The translations under genes were made by a program, and so were the position numbers. Under the pieces are notes generated by a model that did no database searches, was not told the origin of the DNA, and worked only from the letters and a program-made list of their open reading frames with translations. From Marinomonas rhizomae (GTDB lineage Bacteria > Pseudomonadota > Gammaproteobacteria > Pseudomonadales > Marinomonadaceae), in assembly GCF_003315485.1 (NCBI RefSeq), contig NZ_QNSE01000002.1, forward strand, positions 1 through 64,000: a stretch of 64,000 bases of DNA, read 5' to 3'. This document shows positions 56,071 through 64,000 of this stretch, in pieces (the first letter of the stretch is position 1; every line of letters starts with the position of its first letter).

Positions 56071-56085
56071 CCTGACGCAGGTTAT
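56067..56085. terminator. Hairpin built from two convergent stop codons
   Basis: ATAACCTG (56067-56074), loop ACG, CAGGTTAT (56078-56085). The arms include the stop codons of the SDR gene and the convergent tannase-family gene, so one compact hairpin may end both transcripts; no long U-tract is present. Confidence 0.5.
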
Positions 56086-57740
56086 TTGGCGACCACACAT
56101 TGAAAAGACGTCGCCTGAAGAAAGTCGCCCTTATTGTATCTAGCGTAAGATGGATAAGGGCACAAAGGGCGCTTTATCCCAGTCATACGCGCGGTGATTT
56201 CTGGATTTTCCGCGCGCGTGGCTGCAACAATATGTTGAGGTGGCTGCTTCTTTTCAACCCATGAAACCAAGGGTTGAAGCATATCAAATTGATCCGCTGA
56301 TGGGCCGCCTTGCCCATGAGGCATACCGGGAACACGATACAAGCGAACAAACTCTGAGGCTCGTCCTTCTAAGGTAAAATTCAAAAAATCATACCAACGC
56401 ATGGTGTCTTTCACAGAGAAGACTGGGTCACTGTTACCATGGAAGATAACCATTTTTCCGCCATGCTGTTTAAACTCTGTCAGCTTGGGTTTAGCCGCAT
56501 CAGGTGGTGTCATGATAGCCATTGCTGATTCTTTGAATTGGTTATTCGTCGCATAAATTTTCGGCGCATCTTTATCAAAATCAAACTGAAGCAAGTAGTT
56601 TTCTAATGAATAAATATCACCCGCAACATTCGTATAAGGTGTTGTAAAAATATGTGCCAATGAGGCTGCCCCCATCACTATATTAATTGGTTTATTACTC
56701 CAGCCTGACATCGTGCTTTCTACTTTCCACATGCGCCAGTTATCAGAACGAATACCTGTGTCATATACCCAATCAGTGTACAACGCCTGATTTTTTGAGT
56801 TATGTGGTCCCATATGCATGCGCATTAAGGCTCCTATCTTATTTAACGACAAACAGTCTCGATCAAAATTACTTTTACATACCAAGGCTTTTGGTTCGAA
56901 TACTTTTTGACAAGCATCCGCTGCAAACACCATATCATCGCTAATTCCATCTAAGGTGTCGCATTGATCAATAATGCGTTTTGCAAACACATCTAAATCG
57001 CGTTTCGTTAATGATTGACTGATATCGTCGCTCACTCTATGTAATGCCTGAATATCCCAAGCATGCTGCAATGCAGCCCTTGGCAAATTAAAGCCAGGAT
57101 AGCCGACCAATAAACCATCAAACATATTTGGGAAACGCGTTGCAGCGACCATTGCCATACGCCCACCATTCGATTGACCAAGGCCATATGAATATTTAAT
57201 AGGAGACTCGTAATAGCTTTCAATTAAAGAACGGACAACTGGGTTTAACTTTTGGACTGCGCTATAACCATAATCGCGACGCGCTTCTGGGTCATGACCA
57301 AATACCGCAGGACCCGCTAAACCATCTTCTGGATTAGCTTGGGCATCATGACCTCCGTTGCTGGAAACAACAGCGAAACCTTGGTTGATGGCATATTGAT
57401 AACCAATAAGCCCAGTCATAGCACCTAATGCAGGCTTCACTTGACCATCGTTTCCACCATTAAACTGATAAGCAAAACGGCCTTGCCAAAAGTTAGGTAG
57501 GCGTAGCTCAAATTTTATCGAATAGAATTGACTATCGACTCCCATACGCTGGGACATAACGCCCGATACTAAACAATATGGGCTTCTAACCTCATTGTCT
57601 CTACCCATCATTGTAGTTTTAATTTCTACGTTTTGAGGCGTTTTTGAGATTAACGTTTGGCAATTAACAGCATAAACAGAGTTACTGCCTAATAAAAAAA
57701 GTGTCAAAGCGGGTGCTAAGTAGCTGAGAAGCGCTTTCAT
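56082..57740 (-). CDS. Tannase/feruloyl-esterase-family hydrolase lacking the CS-D-HC cysteines
   Basis: Secreted alpha/beta hydrolase of 552 residues with a signal peptide (APALTLFLLGSNSVYA). NGGNDGQVKPALGAMTGLIG, SSNGGHDAQANPEDGL and a nucleophile elbow GQSNGGR (Ser190) fit the tannase/feruloyl esterase family, with Asp438 in HGNSDPVFS and His475 in PGMPHGQGG. In characterised members, cysteines flank the serine and histidine and form a disulfide (CS-D-HC). Here those positions are Gln189 and Gly476. Several other cysteine pairs remain. The substrate is uncertain. Confidence 0.85.
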   Translation of the reverse strand: MKALLSYLAPALTLFLLGSNSVYAVNCQTLISKTPQNVEIKTTMMGRDNEVRSPYCLVSGVMSQRMGVDSQFYSIKFELRLPNFWQGRFAYQFNGGNDGQVKPALGAMTGLIGYQYAINQGFAVVSSNGGHDAQANPEDGLAGPAVFGHDPEARRDYGYSAVQKLNPVVRSLIESYYESPIKYSYGLGQSNGGRMAMVAATRFPNMFDGLLVGYPGFNLPRAALQHAWDIQALHRVSDDISQSLTKRDLDVFAKRIIDQCDTLDGISDDMVFAADACQKVFEPKALVCKSNFDRDCLSLNKIGALMRMHMGPHNSKNQALYTDWVYDTGIRSDNWRMWKVESTMSGWSNKPINIVMGAASLAHIFTTPYTNVAGDIYSLENYLLQFDFDKDAPKIYATNNQFKESAMAIMTPPDAAKPKLTEFKQHGGKMVIFHGNSDPVFSVKDTMRWYDFLNFTLEGRASEFVRLYRVPGMPHGQGGPSADQFDMLQPLVSWVEKKQPPQHIVAATRAENPEITARMTGIKRPLCPYPSYARYNKGDFLQATSFQCVVAK

Positions 57741-57897
57741 TCACATCGTCCTTTTTGATTTTTAGAATTAGACCAAAAAATTTATTCCTCAAGCTCTCGA
57801 AAGTACTTTTTAAATACGAGACTTAATGGGCAAGCTTCAAAGTAACCAATAATGAGACAAATAGAAAGTTATCAAGATAAACACAGGAGGGAAATAA

Positions 57898-57921
57898 AAA
57901 ACGGGCTAAAAAGCCCGTTTT
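57898..57921. terminator. Terminator of cyoABCDE
   Basis: AAAACGGGCT (57898-57907), loop AAAA, AGCCCGTTTT (57912-57921), 13 bp past the cyoE stop on the minus strand. Confidence 0.92.
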
Positions 57922-57933
57922 GATAAGCATGGA

Positions 57934-58824
57934 TTAATGGGCAGCAAACACCAATAAGTTAGGAGAAACTTCATTAAAATCCAATGCCATGGTCACACTA
58001 AGAGCCGTTACCGTAATGATGGAAAAGAAGAACACTTGTCGTGCCCATCCATTTACATCAATACCCGGACGGTAGCCTCGTAACGCCATAGCTAACCACC
58101 AAAGACTGGTAGCCAGAGCAACAACCATAAAGCCAATTCCAACATAGCCAGTCAGCGGTAAAAGTGCTGCGACGACTGCAAAAGCAGCAATATGTAGAAT
58201 TATATGGCGTTTTGCTTTTGCGATACCTTGTGACACAGGCAAGACAGGAATCCCTGCCGCTTCGTAATCTTTATAGCGAAAAATAGCGATTGCATAGGAA
58301 TGCGGCATTTGCCAGATACAAAACATTGTAAGCAAAATAGCGGCACCAGCATCAAACTGACCCGCTGCGGCACAGTAGCCCACAACCGGTGGAACCGCAC
58401 CAGATAAGCTGCCAACAAAAGTCCCGTAGACAGACTTGCGCTTGAAATACAATGTGTATAAACCGACGTAGACCACATAACCGAACACGGCAAAAGCAAC
58501 CGCAACCCAATTCGTGAAAAACGCCAACAAAGCAAAACCAATGACACCTAATACAATACCGTGGAAAAATGCTGCTTTACCAGACATCTCACCATTCACC
58601 GTCACGCGGTTACGCGTACGCTGCATTTTTGCATCAATATCTCTATCAACATAGTTGTTAATGGCACAGCCAGAAGCAACCACCAACGACAAACCAACGA
58701 CTGTCGCTAGCATAAGAATCCAATCAATCTCGCCACGAGAGGCCAAAAAGAAGCCCCCCGCAACAGAGATTAGGTTGCCCATAATGATGCCAGGCTTTGT
58801 TACCTGAAGATAACGCTTAAACAT
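57934..58824 (-). CDS. cyoE: Heme O synthase (protoheme farnesyltransferase)
   Basis: Polyprenyl transferase of about 296 residues with seven to nine helices that makes heme O for the cytochrome bo3 active site. The first prenyl-diphosphate-binding motif is [18 protein letters not shown], the second lies in the [19 protein letters not shown] region. The start at 58824 gives the typical [13 protein letters not shown] end and has GGGAG upstream; the frame extends to 58851. Last gene of the cyo operon. Confidence 0.95.
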   Translation of the reverse strand: MFKRYLQVTKPGIIMGNLISVAGGFFLASRGEIDWILMLATVVGLSLVVASGCAINNYVDRDIDAKMQRTRNRVTVNGEMSGKAAFFHGIVLGVIGFALLAFFTNWVAVAFAVFGYVVYVGLYTLYFKRKSVYGTFVGSLSGAVPPVVGYCAAAGQFDAGAAILLTMFCIWQMPHSYAIAIFRYKDYEAAGIPVLPVSQGIAKAKRHIILHIAAFAVVAALLPLTGYVGIGFMVVALATSLWWLAMALRGYRPGIDVNGWARQVFFFSIITVTALSVTMALDFNEVSPNLLVFAAH

Positions 58825-58910
58825 CTTTATAGGCTCCCATCGGACACACATTACTTATAATAGAAAAACTTGTAATGAAAGAAGTCCGCATAATCATCAA
58901 ATGACTCTGC

Positions 58911-59234
58911 TTACATCATCATTGCGTTGGAAGCGAAGATAATCCATACGGATAACGCGACAACCATCACAATAATCATCAAAGCAAACAAGAAAGAATA
59001 AGCGTCTAACTTGCCTTGATCAGTAGAGAAGTTCAAATGAAGGAAATACTTCAAATGAACAAAAATCTGAACAATCGCTAACAAGATGATTGTTATATAA
59101 GTTGGACCCTTATCAAACGCCTCTGTCATTACCATCCAAAATGGAATACCCGTCAAAATTACGGACCAGATAAACCCTGTTAGGTATGACTTCACGCTAC
59201 CGTGTGAATGCGCTTCAGAAGAATGATCGCTCAT
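58911..59234 (-). CDS. cyoD: Cytochrome bo3 ubiquinol oxidase subunit IV
   Basis: Small membrane subunit of about 107 residues with three helices: YLTGFIWSVILTGIPFWMV, then the YITIILLAIVQIFVHLKYFL helix, and LFALMIIVMVVALSVWIIFA. The polar N-terminus [15 protein letters not shown] and VHLKYFLHLN are typical. The ATG at 59234 overlaps the cyoC stop (TAATG). Confidence 0.93.
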   Translation of the reverse strand: MSDHSSEAHSHGSVKSYLTGFIWSVILTGIPFWMVMTEAFDKGPTYITIILLAIVQIFVHLKYFLHLNFSTDQGKLDAYSFLFALMIIVMVVALSVWIIFASNAMMM

Positions 59235-59845
59235 TAGATCGCCCCCATCAGATAAACAACGGTGAAAACACAAATCCAGATAACATCCAAGAAATGCCAG
59301 AACAAGCTTAAGCAGCTTAAGCGAGTGACAGTTCGGCTACCAAAACCAGATACAATCAATTCAATCATAAGGATCGCCATCCAGATCAAACCAGCGGTTA
59401 CGTGTAAGCCGTGAGTACCCACAAGGGTAAAGAAGGCAGACAAGAACGCACTTGCTTGAGGACCGTTTCCATGAACAATCAAATGATGGAATTCGTAGAT
59501 TTCCATTGCGATAAAGCCAGCACCCAAAAGAAACGTAACAGACAACCAAGATAGGGTGCCTTTTTTGTCTTTTTTGTGCGCACAGATCATCGAGAAACCG
59601 TACGTAATACTTGAAATAAGTAGTAGTGCGGTTTCAACTAGAACGAAATCCAACTCGAAAATATCTTTACCAGAAACACCACCTGCTGTGTTCATAAAGA
59701 GCACAGCGTAAGTAGCAAAAATGGTGGCGAACAACAAACAGTCCGTCATTAGATATAGCCAGAACCCAAACACATTATGTGGTGCTGGATCGTGGTCGTG
59801 ATGCTCGTCGTGAGCGTCGTGTGTATTCATATGTGTCGTGCTCAT
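59234..59845 (-). CDS. cyoC: Cytochrome bo3 ubiquinol oxidase subunit III
   Basis: Membrane subunit of 203 residues with five helices. [38 protein letters not shown] and the C-terminal [20 protein letters not shown] match CyoC, the quinol-oxidase version of cytochrome oxidase subunit III. A histidine-rich N-terminus ([12 protein letters not shown]) is notable. cyoB lies 2 bp upstream. Confidence 0.95.
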   Translation of the reverse strand: MSTTHMNTHDAHDEHHDHDPAPHNVFGFWLYLMTDCLLFATIFATYAVLFMNTAGGVSGKDIFELDFVLVETALLLISSITYGFSMICAHKKDKKGTLSWLSVTFLLGAGFIAMEIYEFHHLIVHGNGPQASAFLSAFFTLVGTHGLHVTAGLIWMAILMIELIVSGFGSRTVTRLSCLSLFWHFLDVIWICVFTVVYLMGAI

Positions 59846-59847
59846 GA

Positions 59848-61827
59848 TTACCCCTTAGCCACGCTATCTAGATACGCATTTTCGGTACGAGCAACTTCAT
59901 CTGGTTGAACGTAGTAATCAACATCTTTGGTGTAAGCTCGGATAACAAGGAATACAAAGCTACCGAACAAACCAAGCGCCGCTAACCACCAAATGTGCCA
60001 GATCAATGCAAAGCCCATTACCGTTACGCAACCAGAAACCAACATACCTGAAGCTGTGTTTTTAGGCATGTGAATAGGTGCATAGCTGTCCTTACGAACA
60101 TAGGCTTCACCCTTCTCTTTCATATCGGTAAACGCATCGATATCAGAAACCGTTGGAATAACCGCAAAGTTATAAGATTGTGGTGGAGAAGACGTCGCCC
60201 ACTCAAGCGTGTGCGCATTCCATGGATCACCAGTCGTATCCATATTATCCTTACGATCACGGAAGCTGACGTACAATTGTAGCAACTGGCTGATAATACC
60301 GGCCATGATGACAAATGCACCAACCAAAGCGATGTACAACCAAATGTTCCAATCAGGATTGTCTGTATGGTTTAGACGGCGCGTCATACCCAAGAAGCCT
60401 AGAACATACAAAGGCATAAAGGCTAAGAAGAAACCAATCAACCAACACCAGAAAGCAGTCTTACCTAATTTTTCATTAAGTGTGAAGCCCATTACTTTCG
60501 GGAACCAGAAAACAAAACCAGCTAGATAACCAAATACCGCACCACCAATAATGGTGTTATGGAAATGGGCAATCAGGAACAAACTGTTATGCAATACATA
60601 GTCAGCACCTGGTACAGCAAGTAGGACACCAGTCATACCACCGATAGTGAAAGTCACCATGAAACCAAGAGTCCATAGAACCGGCACAGTCACACGAAGA
60701 CGACCGCGGTACATAGTGAACAACCAGTTAAATAGTTTCACACCCGTCGGAACCGCAATAACCATAGTAGCCATACCGAAGAAGGCGTTTACGTTAGCGC
60801 TGGAACCCATGGTAAAGAAATGGTGAAGCCATACGATGAAACCAAGAATGGAAATCGCACCACTTGCCCAGATCATAGATTTATGACCAAACAAGCGCTT
60901 ACCAGTGAAGGTAGATACAACTTCAGAGAAGATACCAAATGCTGGAAGTACAAGAATGTACACTTCAGGGTGACCCCATGCCCAGAACAAGTTGATATAC
61001 ATCATTGAGTTACCACCGCCATCATTCGTAAAGAAGTGGAAGTCTAGGTAACGGTCAAGAGTTAGTAGAGCAAGTGTAACAGTCAAAATTGGGAATGATG
61101 CAGCGATCAAAATATTGGCCCAAGTACAGGTCCAAGTAAAGATCGGCATATCCATCAATTTCATGCCAGGAGCACGCATTTTAAACACTGTTGCCAAGAA
61201 GTTAACAGCAGTTAAGGTCGTACCTATCCCTGATATCTGCAGCGCCCATATGTAGTAATCAACCCCCACATCCGGACTGAATTGCAAGCCAGCTAATGGC
61301 GGATAAGCCACCCAACCAGTCTTAGCAAATTCACCTACGAATAGGGAAATGTTAACTAGAATCGCACCACCAGCCGTTAGCCAGAAGCTAAGGTTGTTTA
61401 GGAAAGGGAACGCAACGTCACGAGCACCAATCTGCAAAGGCAACACAATGTTCATCAGACCGATCATGAATGGCATCGCCATAAAGATGATCATGATAAC
61501 ACCGTGAGCCGTAAAGACTTGGTCATAGTGATGAGGAGGTAAGTAACCTTCTCCACCATTCGTAGACAAAGCTAACTGCAAACGCATCATGACAGCATCC
61601 GCGAAACCACGGAGTAGCATGATAAGTGCAAGTACTATGTACATAACGCCAAGGCGCTTATGGTCAACTGACGTTAGCCAGTTGTTCCACAAAGTACCAA
61701 GCAAATTGTACTTAATCAGTAAGAATGCAAGTACCAATCCACCAAGAGCAACGGCACTAAATGTCGCAATCAAGATTGGCTCATGGAATGGAATCGCATC
61801 TAAAGATAATTTACCTAGAATAGACAT
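59848..61827 (-). CDS. cyoB: Cytochrome bo3 ubiquinol oxidase subunit I
   Basis: Catalytic heme-copper subunit of 659 residues with about 15 helices. Histidine ligands for heme b, heme o3 and CuB are visible in [31 protein letters not shown] (His-Tyr crosslink pair) and [10 protein letters not shown], with the late [13 protein letters not shown]. It reduces oxygen to water and pumps protons. Its start overlaps the cyoA stop (TAATG). Confidence 0.97.
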   Translation of the reverse strand: MSILGKLSLDAIPFHEPILIATFSAVALGGLVLAFLLIKYNLLGTLWNNWLTSVDHKRLGVMYIVLALIMLLRGFADAVMMRLQLALSTNGGEGYLPPHHYDQVFTAHGVIMIIFMAMPFMIGLMNIVLPLQIGARDVAFPFLNNLSFWLTAGGAILVNISLFVGEFAKTGWVAYPPLAGLQFSPDVGVDYYIWALQISGIGTTLTAVNFLATVFKMRAPGMKLMDMPIFTWTCTWANILIAASFPILTVTLALLTLDRYLDFHFFTNDGGGNSMMYINLFWAWGHPEVYILVLPAFGIFSEVVSTFTGKRLFGHKSMIWASGAISILGFIVWLHHFFTMGSSANVNAFFGMATMVIAVPTGVKLFNWLFTMYRGRLRVTVPVLWTLGFMVTFTIGGMTGVLLAVPGADYVLHNSLFLIAHFHNTIIGGAVFGYLAGFVFWFPKVMGFTLNEKLGKTAFWCWLIGFFLAFMPLYVLGFLGMTRRLNHTDNPDWNIWLYIALVGAFVIMAGIISQLLQLYVSFRDRKDNMDTTGDPWNAHTLEWATSSPPQSYNFAVIPTVSDIDAFTDMKEKGEAYVRKDSYAPIHMPKNTASGMLVSGCVTVMGFALIWHIWWLAALGLFGSFVFLVIRAYTKDVDYYVQPDEVARTENAYLDSVAKG

Positions 61828-62873
61828 TATTTATCTGCCTCCATGTGCATCTCGTGAGATGAGTGTTCAGATGCTTCGTGGTTCATTTCACCATGATTCA
61901 TCTCACCATGATTCATCTCACCATGATCAGAACCGTCGTGAATCATTTTAGGTTCAAATGAAGTTCCTTTCAGCAATTCAACTTGACCATGGTCCTTCAT
62001 GAACTTCATAACGTTGTCCGTGAAAATACCTGGTTCAATTGAGTTGTAATACTGAACTGGAGTTGCTTCATGCTTGTGATGAGGATCGGCATCATATTCA
62101 GCAAGCTTGTCATAGGAGACTTGATTCAATACGCCATTATTAATAACGTCATGAGAACCGGCTTTAACACCTTCTACCCAAGCATCAAAATCAGCTTCTG
62201 TTGGCGTAGCGATCGCATTGAACTTCATGTTGCTAAAACCAGGTCCACTGTAGTTCGAAGAGATACCTTTAAAAGTACCAGGCTCATTTGCGATTAAGTG
62301 AAGCTTAGTCACCATGCCTGCCATTGAGTATATTTGGCTACCCAATTGAGGGATGAAGAATGAGTTCATTGTGCCTTCAGAAGAAATCTGGAAAGCAACA
62401 GGAACGTTTGCTGGGAATCTCAGCTCGTTCACAGAAGCAATACCAAGATCCGGATAGATAAATAACCACTTCCAGTTCATCGAAACGACCTGAACGTTGA
62501 TATGATCTTTATCCGATTTCAACGGCTTATAAGGATCTAGTGCATGAGTCGATTTCCATGTAATCACACCAAGAATGATGACGATGACAATTGGAATAAC
62601 CCAAACAATGGTTTCAATTTTTGTGGAGTGCGACCATTTTGGTTCATAGATTTCGTCACGACCTTCACGATATTTCCAAGCGAAATACAGTGTCATGAAG
62701 ATGACAGGAATCACAACAAGTAGCATCAACAGAGTGGCAACAATAATTAGTTGCTTCTCTTCAATACCGACCTGCCCTTTAGGATCGAGCACACCACCCT
62801 GACAACCGGCGAGCAAGCCCACCATTAGCGCCAAAGCGACTTTACTTAGGATACGAGTTAACAAGAGAATCAT
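61827..62873 (-). CDS. cyoA: Cytochrome bo3 ubiquinol oxidase subunit II, with His/Met-rich tail
   Basis: Membrane-anchored subunit of 348 residues. A lipoprotein signal ends at [12 protein letters not shown], two helices follow (about residues 41-65 and 85-105), and a cupredoxin domain without CuA ligands comes next ([20 protein letters not shown]). After about residue 310 the protein ends in a tail with EMNHG repeated three times and more His/Met residues. Standard CyoA lacks such a tail. First gene of cyoABCDE. Confidence 0.95.
   Translation of the reverse strand: MILLLTRILSKVALALMVGLLAGCQGGVLDPKGQVGIEEKQLIIVATLLMLLVVIPVIFMTLYFAWKYREGRDEIYEPKWSHSTKIETIVWVIPIVIVIILGVITWKSTHALDPYKPLKSDKDHINVQVVSMNWKWLFIYPDLGIASVNELRFPANVPVAFQISSEGTMNSFFIPQLGSQIYSMAGMVTKLHLIANEPGTFKGISSNYSGPGFSNMKFNAIATPTEADFDAWVEGVKAGSHDVINNGVLNQVSYDKLAEYDADPHHKHEATPVQYYNSIEPGIFTDNVMKFMKDHGQVELLKGTSFEPKMIHDGSDHGEMNHGEMNHGEMNHEASEHSSHEMHMEADK
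61880..61924 (-). repeat. 15-bp tandem repeat in the 3' end of cyoA
   Basis: Three consecutive 15-bp units; on the + strand the last two are identical (GATTCATCTCACCAT at 61895-61909 and 61910-61924) and the first (61880-61894) differs at a few bases. They encode the EMNHG units of the CyoA tail. Copy number may vary between strains by slippage. Confidence 0.85.
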
Positions 62874-63031
62874 CCTCTAACCCTTATGTTCACAAAACTG
62901 CTACCTGACAATCAGGTAACAGAACGAAAATCCGGCAAATACCGGGTATTTCAGTAAAGATCACCACACTGAAAACAGCACAAAGACCATTACCTAGTTA
63001 ATATAATTAACGTAGCAATGGCTTTTTTGGA

Positions 63032-63421
63032 TCACCTAAATCTGAAAAGGGGAGCTCCACATCTCATCATGCACCGTGCCTCAGCACGACTAGGTTGCTC
63101 ATTCGGAGCAAACACATGGAATAAAGAGAAGGCCAATTTCTGGCGAGCGGGGTTGATATTGGTCATAACGGACCAATAACTAACCAATAATAGAGTTATA
63201 AATACGATGCTAGTAACTAGCCCCGCATTAGGAATAAGGTCGATATTAATAACATTTGGGTTATTAACAGAGAAAGGAGCGCTAATCAGGACAAAAAAAC
63301 TTAAAAACAAGCAAGACACGGCGACAGCAGGGCGTAAAGAATCCGCCAAGACGCTGGATACCGAATGCACATAATGCTGCAGAATGTCTTGAAATTTGTT
63401 CAATTTACCCATCCGATTCAT
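63032..63421 (-). CDS. Hypothetical two-helix membrane protein upstream of cyo
   Basis: Protein of about 129 residues, not recognised. A basic, amphipathic N-terminus (MGKLNKFQDILQHYVHSVSS) precedes two hydrophobic helices (AVAVSCLFLSFFVLISAPF and LVTSIVFITLLLVSYWSVM). The C-terminal tail is cysteine-containing and basic (EARCMMRCGAPLFRFR). The ATG at 63421 or 63412 is likelier than the TTG-started frame to 63487. It is in the same direction as cyoABCDE, about 160 bp upstream, so it could influence or accompany the oxidase; this is position-based only. Confidence 0.5.
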   Translation of the reverse strand: MNRMGKLNKFQDILQHYVHSVSSVLADSLRPAVAVSCLFLSFFVLISAPFSVNNPNVINIDLIPNAGLVTSIVFITLLLVSYWSVMTNINPARQKLAFSLFHVFAPNEQPSRAEARCMMRCGAPLFRFR

Positions 63422-63634
63422 AAAAACAAAAGTGTAAAAGCCGCTTTTACTCGCTTCATACGAATTTAAGTGTGCGAAATATAGCAAAATTTATACAGCC
63501 ACACAAAGTCTAGTTTAGCCTTTGTTCCTGTTTGCTTCACGGTCTTTTTAGAAAAATTAACATTCTCGTCTTGAGAAAATTCTACTGGTATCGCCCGCAA
63601 GCGCTAAGATTAACACTGTTCTAAGACATTTTCC

Positions 63635-64000
63635 TTACAATTGGTAAGGCTTCTTTTCTACCAAATTCTCGCTCAACCATTTCTGAAGAATGTTCACTAT
63701 ATACGTCATTTCTTCCTCTTTTGGACCACTAAACCCCAACAAAAAACCAAACCGACTATTATTAGGCTCTTTTCGGCCGTATACATAATGACCAGACAAA
63801 GGGAACAGCCGCACGCCTTCAAGGTTAACTTCTTGAGTTATCAACTGATCCAAAGCCATTTCTGTTTGCTTTTTAGGAACAAAATTAGGCTTGAGCTCAA
63901 TCAACACATGCATGCCACCATGAGGCTTTTTCCATTCAAACCAAGTCGTTAAATGACGCTCTAATAGCACTAATAGAACATCTCGTTTAAGTCGATAATG
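63635..64000 (-). CDS. MocR/PdxR-type regulator, C-terminal part (truncated by window)
   Basis: The frame is open to the window edge and its start lies beyond 64000. The visible 121 residues (YRLKRDVLLVLLERHLTTWF, then GGMHVLIELKPNF, then VRLFPLSGHYVYG, then FGFLLGFSG) match the C-terminal small domain of aminotransferase-class-I proteins fused to GntR DNA-binding domains. Such MocR proteins often control vitamin B6, GABA or related genes. The DNA-binding domain and catalytic lysine are not in view, so a plain aminotransferase is not excluded. Confidence 0.75.
   Translation of the reverse strand, partial: HYRLKRDVLLVLLERHLTTWFEWKKPHGGMHVLIELKPNFVPKKQTEMALDQLITQEVNLEGVRLFPLSGHYVYGRKEPNNSRFGFLLGFSGPKEEEMTYIVNILQKWLSENLVEKKPYQL

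Overview
The window reads as a single stretch of chromosome from a marine gammaproteobacterium of the Oceanospirillales type, most likely Marinomonas or a close relative. This is an inference from gene content (complete cyoABCDE oxidase, several binding-protein ABC importers, an alpha-2-macroglobulin/PbpC pair, a TonB siderophore locus, RsmC, YehS) and moderate GC. No rRNA, tRNA, CRISPR array, prophage or intact insertion sequence was seen. Coding density is high, and most operons end in clear hairpin terminators, many of them bidirectional.

Layout. 1-3260: a carbohydrate ABC importer lacking its binding protein (two permeases and a MalK-type ATPase), with a structured repeat before the ATPase gene. 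3358-5520: a divergent LysR/MFS efflux pair. 5702-11163: a siderophore-uptake cassette (AraC/PchR-type regulator, RhtX/FptX-type inner-membrane transporter, FAD monooxygenase-like enzyme, TonB receptor), visibly more A/T-rich than its flanks. 11754-18000: mixed housekeeping genes (nitroreductase, LuxR regulator, TauE/SafE permease, Ada, GGCT-like protein, DUF4432 protein, small lipoprotein). 18074-24794: a tightly overlapping six-gene operon (binding protein, fused double permease, ATPase, metallo-beta-lactamase-fold hydrolase, histidine phosphatase, PNKP-like HAD phosphatase), divergent from a DeoR regulator with a near-perfect 22-bp operator between them. I infer an uptake-and-dephosphorylation system for an unknown phosphorylated compound; this is the best candidate here for an undescribed system.

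24923-30480: a chemoreceptor, a coniferyl-aldehyde-type dehydrogenase, an SGNH hydrolase and a beta-hydroxyacid dehydrogenase. 30989-36654: a complete dppABCDF-type peptide importer with a strong hairpin between the binding-protein and permease genes. 36817-44003: periplasmic alpha-2-macroglobulin plus penicillin-binding protein 1C. 44089-44626: a YefM/YoeB toxin-antitoxin module with a likely operator. 44623-49369: ABM-like protein, AraC regulator, porin, YehS, acyltransferase. 49465-51878: LysE exporter, RsmC and a second GGCT-like protein. 52068-55119: a marR-emrA-emrB efflux operon. 55321-57740: a short-chain dehydrogenase convergent with an unusual tannase/feruloyl-esterase-family enzyme. 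57934-62873: cyoABCDE, with a His/Met-rich repeated tail on CyoA. 63032-64000: a small membrane protein and the C-terminal part of a MocR-type regulator that runs off the window.

Function calls rest on motifs read by eye; no similarity search was run. Substrates of the transporters and the organism name are inferences.
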